The translations under genes were made by a program, and so were the position numbers. Below the pieces are notes generated by a model. It saw only the letters and a program-made list of their open reading frames with translations. It ran no database searches and was not told the origin of the DNA. A stretch of DNA of 64,000 nt, from assembly GCA_003971905.1 (NCBI GenBank), contig RSEE01000019.1, forward strand, positions 310,001 to 374,000, in the 5' to 3' direction. Each line of letters opens with the position of its first letter. The first letter of the stretch is position 1. Below, in pieces: positions 59,480 to 64,000 of this stretch. This DNA comes from Moniliella sp. 'wahieum' (Eukaryota; Basidiomycota; Moniliellomycetes; Moniliellales; Moniliellaceae).

Positions 59480-60780
59480 TGTTGATTGGATGCGTGCTTG
59501 TAGGCTTTCTAACCGGCTGGTTGGATGGGGCTGGCATCGATCCAGAACTACTAGATTTATAGGCAGGGTAGGTATTTCTTAGGTATAGAATGCATTCGAA
59601 GATCGCTGGGAAGCGATGACACGGCAACCACGGTTAGGTGTGACGTCAGACGGAAGCACCACAACATAGTAGAGCAGTGAGCGGTACAGAAAGTGGCAGG
59701 TTAGTATGAGGGGAGCGCGCACTAGGGAGACGCTGGCCAAGTCAGCAGCAGCATGGGGTTAGCGAGAGACACAGAAAATGTGCGACGGACTCACAGGTCA
59801 GGCGATCAAGAGGGCCAGTAGCGAGGTCAAGCGGGATGAAGGCGGAATGTACACTGGTAGGGCGAACAAGGTTAGGAACAGCGTTGGCATATAACAGAGA
59901 AGGGACGTACGACGGCGAAAAAGGTCAGATGAGTCGAGGCGAACAAGACGAGACGAACCAACCGTGGGATTCCGTGCATGCAGAGCAGCTGGGTAGATAG
60001 TGTCAGTGGCAGGACAACTCCAAGCGCGAAGTACGGGGGACATACGATGGCAAGGCAGGCCAGCCAAGCGAGAGGACCTCAGGCGAGGCAAAATGGAACC
60101 AGACGGACAAGGCCGAAGGTGAGCGAAACGGTGCATGCACATCACGCATGCTACCCACAAGGTCAGCAGAAGTGTGGGGAATGCGAAGGAAGCGGGCACG
60201 TACGATGGCGCTGCGGATCAGGTGAAACGAGGGCAAGATGGCCACCGAGGGGGTGTCTGTGTAGGCGGGGTCAGCAACAGAGCGCTGGTGGGCAAGAGAA
60301 CACATACGACAAAAGCAATGCAGACAGTGAGAGGGGGCCGGGGCGAGAGGCAGAGGGGGCGTTCACCAGCGATACTGACGAGGCGAGGAGGACGGAGTGT
60401 GGCGGGAGAGGGAATGGAGACGTACGGCAGCAATGCAGACCAGGCGCGGAGAACCGAGCGATGGGGACGGGACTAGCAAGGCGGGCAGTAAGCAGTGCAG
60501 GCAACAACGATGGTGATGTTAGTGGCCAGGGGAAGAAGATGGTGCTGTTGCGCCGTGGCACAGCAGAGCACTCTGAGATGTGTTGGCTGCAGAGATGGGA
60601 TACTGGTTGCTGCGGGCGCAATGAGAGGGGCGGTGGTGAGGAGACAGGATGCAACCACAGAGGAGCAGGAGGTTAAAAGGAGGCGCGTGTGGCGCAGCCA
60701 CATTCTGTGCGCACAGACCAATCTGGACCACGCCAGGGGCCTAGGTAAGCTATTATATCTGTCTATTAACGCCACAACAC
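59480..60780. repeat. Field of degenerate repeats with ACGTACGAYGG words
   Basis: No gene is supported. Words of the type ACGTACGACGG, ACATACGATGG, ACGTACGATGG, ACATACGACAA and ACGTACGGCAG recur near 59906, 60040, 60197, 60303 and 60420, each followed or preceded by G/A-rich tracts such as GCGAGGTCAAG, GCGAGGCAAAA and GACGAGGCGAGG. The spacing is about 100-160 bases, so this looks like an old, decayed tandem array. Confidence 0.4.
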
Positions 60781-61309
60781 TAGCGGCCCCCTGCAGCAGT
60801 GTTCAAGGGTCTAATCATCAATCAAGCTTCAAGAGCGCTCTCTTGAGTTTGCCGATTTGCGACTTGCTGTAGTACTAGTTGTCTCTGTTGCGACGGTGAC
60901 TGGTTACTGGCTTCGCCGAACGCGACGCACTTGCAGCTTCTCTAGCCCCGAGGCTCCGCGGGCTCCGAAGACTGCTGATGCGCGCGTACCCGCGTAAGCC
61001 AACGACGAATAGCCTGTCCAGTATAGCCCTCTCGTCCTGCTTCCTACCACCAACGCCTATCTCTCGCCCGCAATCGATCGTTTACGCTACTGTCCCAAAC
61101 GCTTCAGCATTCATTGCGGTCTCCATAGCCGGGTGAATCGCTATACAGGTCACGATTATCCTCACTTGATCCATACTAGTGGCCTACGGTGTTACATCAA
61201 GCTTCAAGTGAATGGGCACCACATGACTTCTTATGTTCACGCACGATGCACCAAAGTCCTTGCGCAGGCCGAATGAATGGTCAGTGCTATATCACTGGGA
61301 GGAGCTCCT
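60781..61309. other. Spacer
   Basis: No gene seen. Two CTTCAAG words linked to ATCAAGCTT lie at about 60826-60840 and 61196-61209. Confidence 0.5.
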
Positions 61310-62721
61310 CTAAGTCTTCGGAACTGCGTTCAGGTCCGGGAGCAGCATCGAGCAATGCGGATACACGTCCGCCGGGCCGCCTGCAACGTTTAGCTGACTC
61401 TGCAGCGTGTTCACATATGTGGTGGCATCTGGTGGTGTGTTCGAAGACAAGTTGTTAAACTCTTTTTCCACCCTCGTCCACTGGGCCTGGGCTGTTCGCT
61501 CAGTAGTGTCGCTGCCGTTCTGCGTGAAAACCTGAAGGCGCGCCATGGCAATATGGACAAGGGCAAATTTTTTCACAGCGCACGCTGGAAACCGCTTGAG
61601 ATGAGCCGGGAGCGTGTTGCGCATGTTGCCCAACTTCCCCCAGGTCTCACGAATGTAGCCGTCCAGGTTGAACACCGTCCTGTCGGCCTGCGTTGGATGA
61701 GGGCCTTGATGGCGGTACTGGAAATGGGTTAGGAGGGGTTAGCTGCAATCCTGGACACATAATGAGAGATTATGCGCACTCGATGCAGTAAATCATGCCG
61801 CAGAGTATTCCAATGAGGAGTCAGGACCTTCTTGAGCTCATGGAGAAAGTCGTCCATACGTCCTCTCCAAGCGAGGTCAAGAGGTATGCACAGGAGTTGC
61901 CGCTCGCGCGGTTGCCGTAGCAAGTGGGACACGCGCGACCACAGGTGGGCATTGCTAGTAATGGACGCATTCGGGGCGCACCACACGATGATCGCAAGGG
62001 CAGCAACCCACGTCTGCAGGCATTGAAGTTAGTCCTATAATAACCAATGAAGAATATGAGGCGAGCATACCTTGTTTGCATCCAAGAACGACCGGTAACC
62101 CTGGGGGCTCGCATTGGCAGACGCCATCAAGTTCTGATAATGAGTCTCCATTCTAGTCTCGATGCGTTCCATACGATCGTTCATGTGGTTGACAGCCCCT
62201 ACGAGCATACGCAACGTCGTCACAATCTGGTCGGTATTAGACCCTTCCTGTAAATCTCCCTCGTTGAAGAGGGAAGGGACGGCTGGAAATGATCCTTCCC
62301 GTTGGGCCCTGGGCATCGTATCATCGCCGTTGTCGAGCAAAGTGTCGATAGTTGGAAACATCTCGCCGAAAGTGCTCATCGCGCTGTTCCCATCGTTTTC
62401 GGTATCAGGAGCCGGAGTTTCCCCCTCCGTTACGGCCTCCTGGGTCATATCATCATCCACGTCGATGTTTCCTGTGGTGGTCATGTCCAAGGCATTGTTT
62501 GCATCCTCGCCATGGTACTGGGCTTGGGTTAGAATAACATTATTCTCAGAGGGAGCTGTCCCTTGCTGCGACAGTGTTGTCGGCCGCGCCTGGCGTGTCG
62601 CCCTCGCAGCAGAAAGCGCTGATCCAGGACGGACAGAAGGTGTGCCCGCCCCTGCCAACGAGGTGCGGCGCCGGAGAGGAATCCGACTGGGGGTTCCTCT
62701 TCTGACAATTGGAGGGGCCAT
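61310..62721 (-). CDS. Anonymous protein with disordered N-terminus and coiled coil
   Basis: I do not recognise a family. The start at 62721 gives MAPPIVRRGTPSRIPLRRR, a basic disordered N-terminus, then an acidic Thr/Asp-rich region (NIDVDDDMTQEAVTEGETPA), FGEMFPTIDTLLDNGDDTM and a likely coiled coil (AVNHMNDRMERIETRMETHY). After an intron at 62014-62070 a helical part follows (TWVAALAIIVWCAPNASITS, DDFLHELKKVLTPHWNTLRH), then, after a probable 41-nt intron near 61720-61765, DRTVFNLDGYIRETWGKLGN and AHLKRFPACAVKKFALVHIA, ending at 61310. Exon 1 is a clean 217-codon frame. The low conservation, repeat-rich surroundings and neighbouring zinc-motif ORF make a lineage-specific or mobile-element-derived gene likely, but there are no transposase, integrase or reverse transcriptase motifs. 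Confidence 0.6.
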
Positions 62722-63695
62722 TGTCGGTACAGTTGGTAAGCTGTATAAGCACAACGGTGTTGGTTGGGAAGGAAGTTGTAATGCGCTTATACACAAGGAG
62801 GACCACCGGGCCTACGGCCCGGTCAGCTGGGGCTTCGCTCCAGCTTGATGCTGCGTCGCCACCTTAGCACCTTTTCCACTTCGCCACCGTAGCCACCGTT
62901 CCACGGTCGCCAACACCGACATAGAGAAAATATAACCGATGCTTGCTGGCTGCAGGGGGCGTGGAAGGTGGCACGGGGCAGCTGATGTTAAAAGTGCACA
63001 GGGCGAATCGAGGGATAATATAGGACCGGATGGTGAGAACCGGAGGGTCCTGATATCCTGGCGATCCCTCTGGTTCCTTAACCTTGGTGGCGCATCCAAC
63101 AAGCAACCCCCGCAAGATGAACGGTTATTAGGTTTAGACGCAGGGTTCCCCCTGTCCCAGCCTTACGCTCTGTCAATGAAATAGACGCGATCTAGGGATA
63201 TTGTGAGAAGAGCCGCATCAGTATGGTCTGTGTGTTTCGACCAGGGTCTATCGCGCCCCGTGCAGTTCAAGGAGCTCCGATGTTGTAACCATTAATTCAA
63301 TTTAACTTTTGCGTTTTCTTTTCCCAAGATGCATGATCTCCGCATCCCTAAGGTATAGCCTCTGTTGCTCTTTTTGATGCATCCTTGTATTAGGCGTGTC
63401 GTTGGCTGGTGGCGTATTCGACCACCACGACCAACACTATAGTGCTATCGCATCACCCATTAGGGTGGCCATCTGGACTGCCACTCTCATCAGATAGGGG
63501 ATCACGAATGTAATACGCCTTGGAAGAGCATCAAAAAGAAGCGGGAGAGCGTGCGTCTCTGGTCTGTATGGGACAGGGGGGGCAAGGTTTAAGGTTGGAG
63601 GGCCGCGATTGTCTGTCGGGCCGGTGGCAAGAAAAGCACCCACACCCATGCATCATGTACAACCCATCGCCCATCCTTACCAAGTCGCCACCGCC
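62722..63695. other. Divergent spacer
   Basis: This region lies between two divergent anonymous genes. No other gene or RNA is seen. Confidence 0.4.
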
Positions 63696-64000
63696 ATGCT
63701 TCGACCTCGGCTCAGTGGTGCCGCCCGATGGAACAAGCTCGCACACGTGCACAATGGGACAGAAGCATCTGCTGTACCTGTTTCCTCGGCCTGGTCCACG
63801 GTGCAGCAGAACGGGAGGTTGCTGTTCCAGTGCCGTGCTTGCCCAGTTCGACCGATGACCCAGTTTGATGCACTCAAGCACGCGAAGGTGCGCAAGCACA
63901 TCCATAACGTGGTGCTGGGTGCGAGGATGGGGGCTAGTCACGCCCACGCCATTGACGAGGTGGCCGAAGATGCGAGCATGCCCCCCCAGCCACCTAACGC
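63696..64000 (+). CDS. Start of an anonymous gene with a C2..H2-like motif (cut by window end)
   Basis: An open frame of 101 codons runs from ATG 63696 to the end of the window. It reads MLRPRLSGAARWNKLAHVHN, then QQNGRLLFQCRACPVRPMTQ, FDALKHAKVRKHIHNVVLGA and AIDEVAEDASMPPQPPN. The C-x2-C pair followed by spaced histidines (CRAC...KHAKVRKHIH) looks like a zinc knuckle. Such N-termini precede large anonymous, often transposase-like, proteins in basidiomycetes, but the rest lies outside the window so this stays inference. Confidence 0.5.
   Translation, partial: MLRPRLSGAARWNKLAHVHNGTEASAVPVSSAWSTVQQNGRLLFQCRACPVRPMTQFDALKHAKVRKHIHNVVLGARMGASHAHAIDEVAEDASMPPQPPN

Noticed and set aside
59170..59582. 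Three overlapping ORFs of about 100 codons with repeating peptides.
   Set aside because: They exist only because the 23-nt minisatellite has no stops in these frames; start and end codons fall at the array edges.

Overview
The window looks like nuclear DNA of a filamentous basidiomycete, most likely Agaricomycotina. Genes are spread on both strands and split by very short introns (about 55-120 nt, GTRNGY...CTRAY...AG). The content is eukaryotic: a spliceosomal Sm protein, SF3a subunit 1, succinate dehydrogenase membrane anchor, chitin synthase, a Kre6/Skn1-type glucan protein and a fused beta-alpha type I fatty acid synthase (FAS). A Rhizoctonia/Ceratobasidium-like fungus is my guess from the style of the anonymous proteins, but the genus cannot be fixed from the sequence alone.

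Layout, left to right: C-terminal end of ATP sulfurylase (1-451, +); SF3a subunit 1 (1259-3521, +); fused type I FAS that stops before its ketoreductase (5541-13330, +); SDH3 (13908-14602, +); a GH79-type glycosidase followed by a membrane span and long low-complexity tail (16778-20386, +); an unknown proline/acid-rich protein (21077-23163, -); Sm D1 (23505-23993, -); a broken anonymous reading region (24640-25270); long-chain-base phosphate phosphatase (26555-28324, +); chitin synthase (29860-33004, -); a gene-poor stretch with weak ORFs (33-36 kb); a secreted sedolisin protease (36274-38228, -); an FHA-domain nuclear-type protein (40442-43183, -); an uncharacterised single-pass membrane protein (44008-45341, +); 3-isopropylmalate dehydratase (46490-48797, +); a RING-finger protein whose ring is split by about 0.9 kb (50293-51750, +); a repeat-rich spacer (51.8-54 kb); Kre6/Skn1-like GH16 protein (54008-57454, +); a medium-chain reductase (57980-59120, -) with a 14-copy 23-nt minisatellite just upstream; a degenerate repeat field (59.5-60.8 kb); an anonymous coiled-coil protein (61310-62721, -); and the start of another anonymous gene with a C2..H2-like motif (63696-64000, +).

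Pathways: sulfate activation (MET3), leucine synthesis (LEU1), fatty-acid synthesis (FAS) and respiration (SDH3) are housekeeping; chitin synthase, the Kre6-like protein and the membrane-anchored GH79 protein all concern the cell surface. There is no operon logic and the order looks incidental.

A property of the whole window colours every call: most genes are crossed by one-base frame changes, many in short homopolymers, while the protein family signature continues in the next frame. This looks like uncorrected long-read consensus error rather than decay, since essential genes are affected. CDS entries are therefore given as gene spans (introns and frame breaks included). Two breaks are not explained this way: the loss of the KR-KS-PPT part of FAS and the insertion inside the RING finger.
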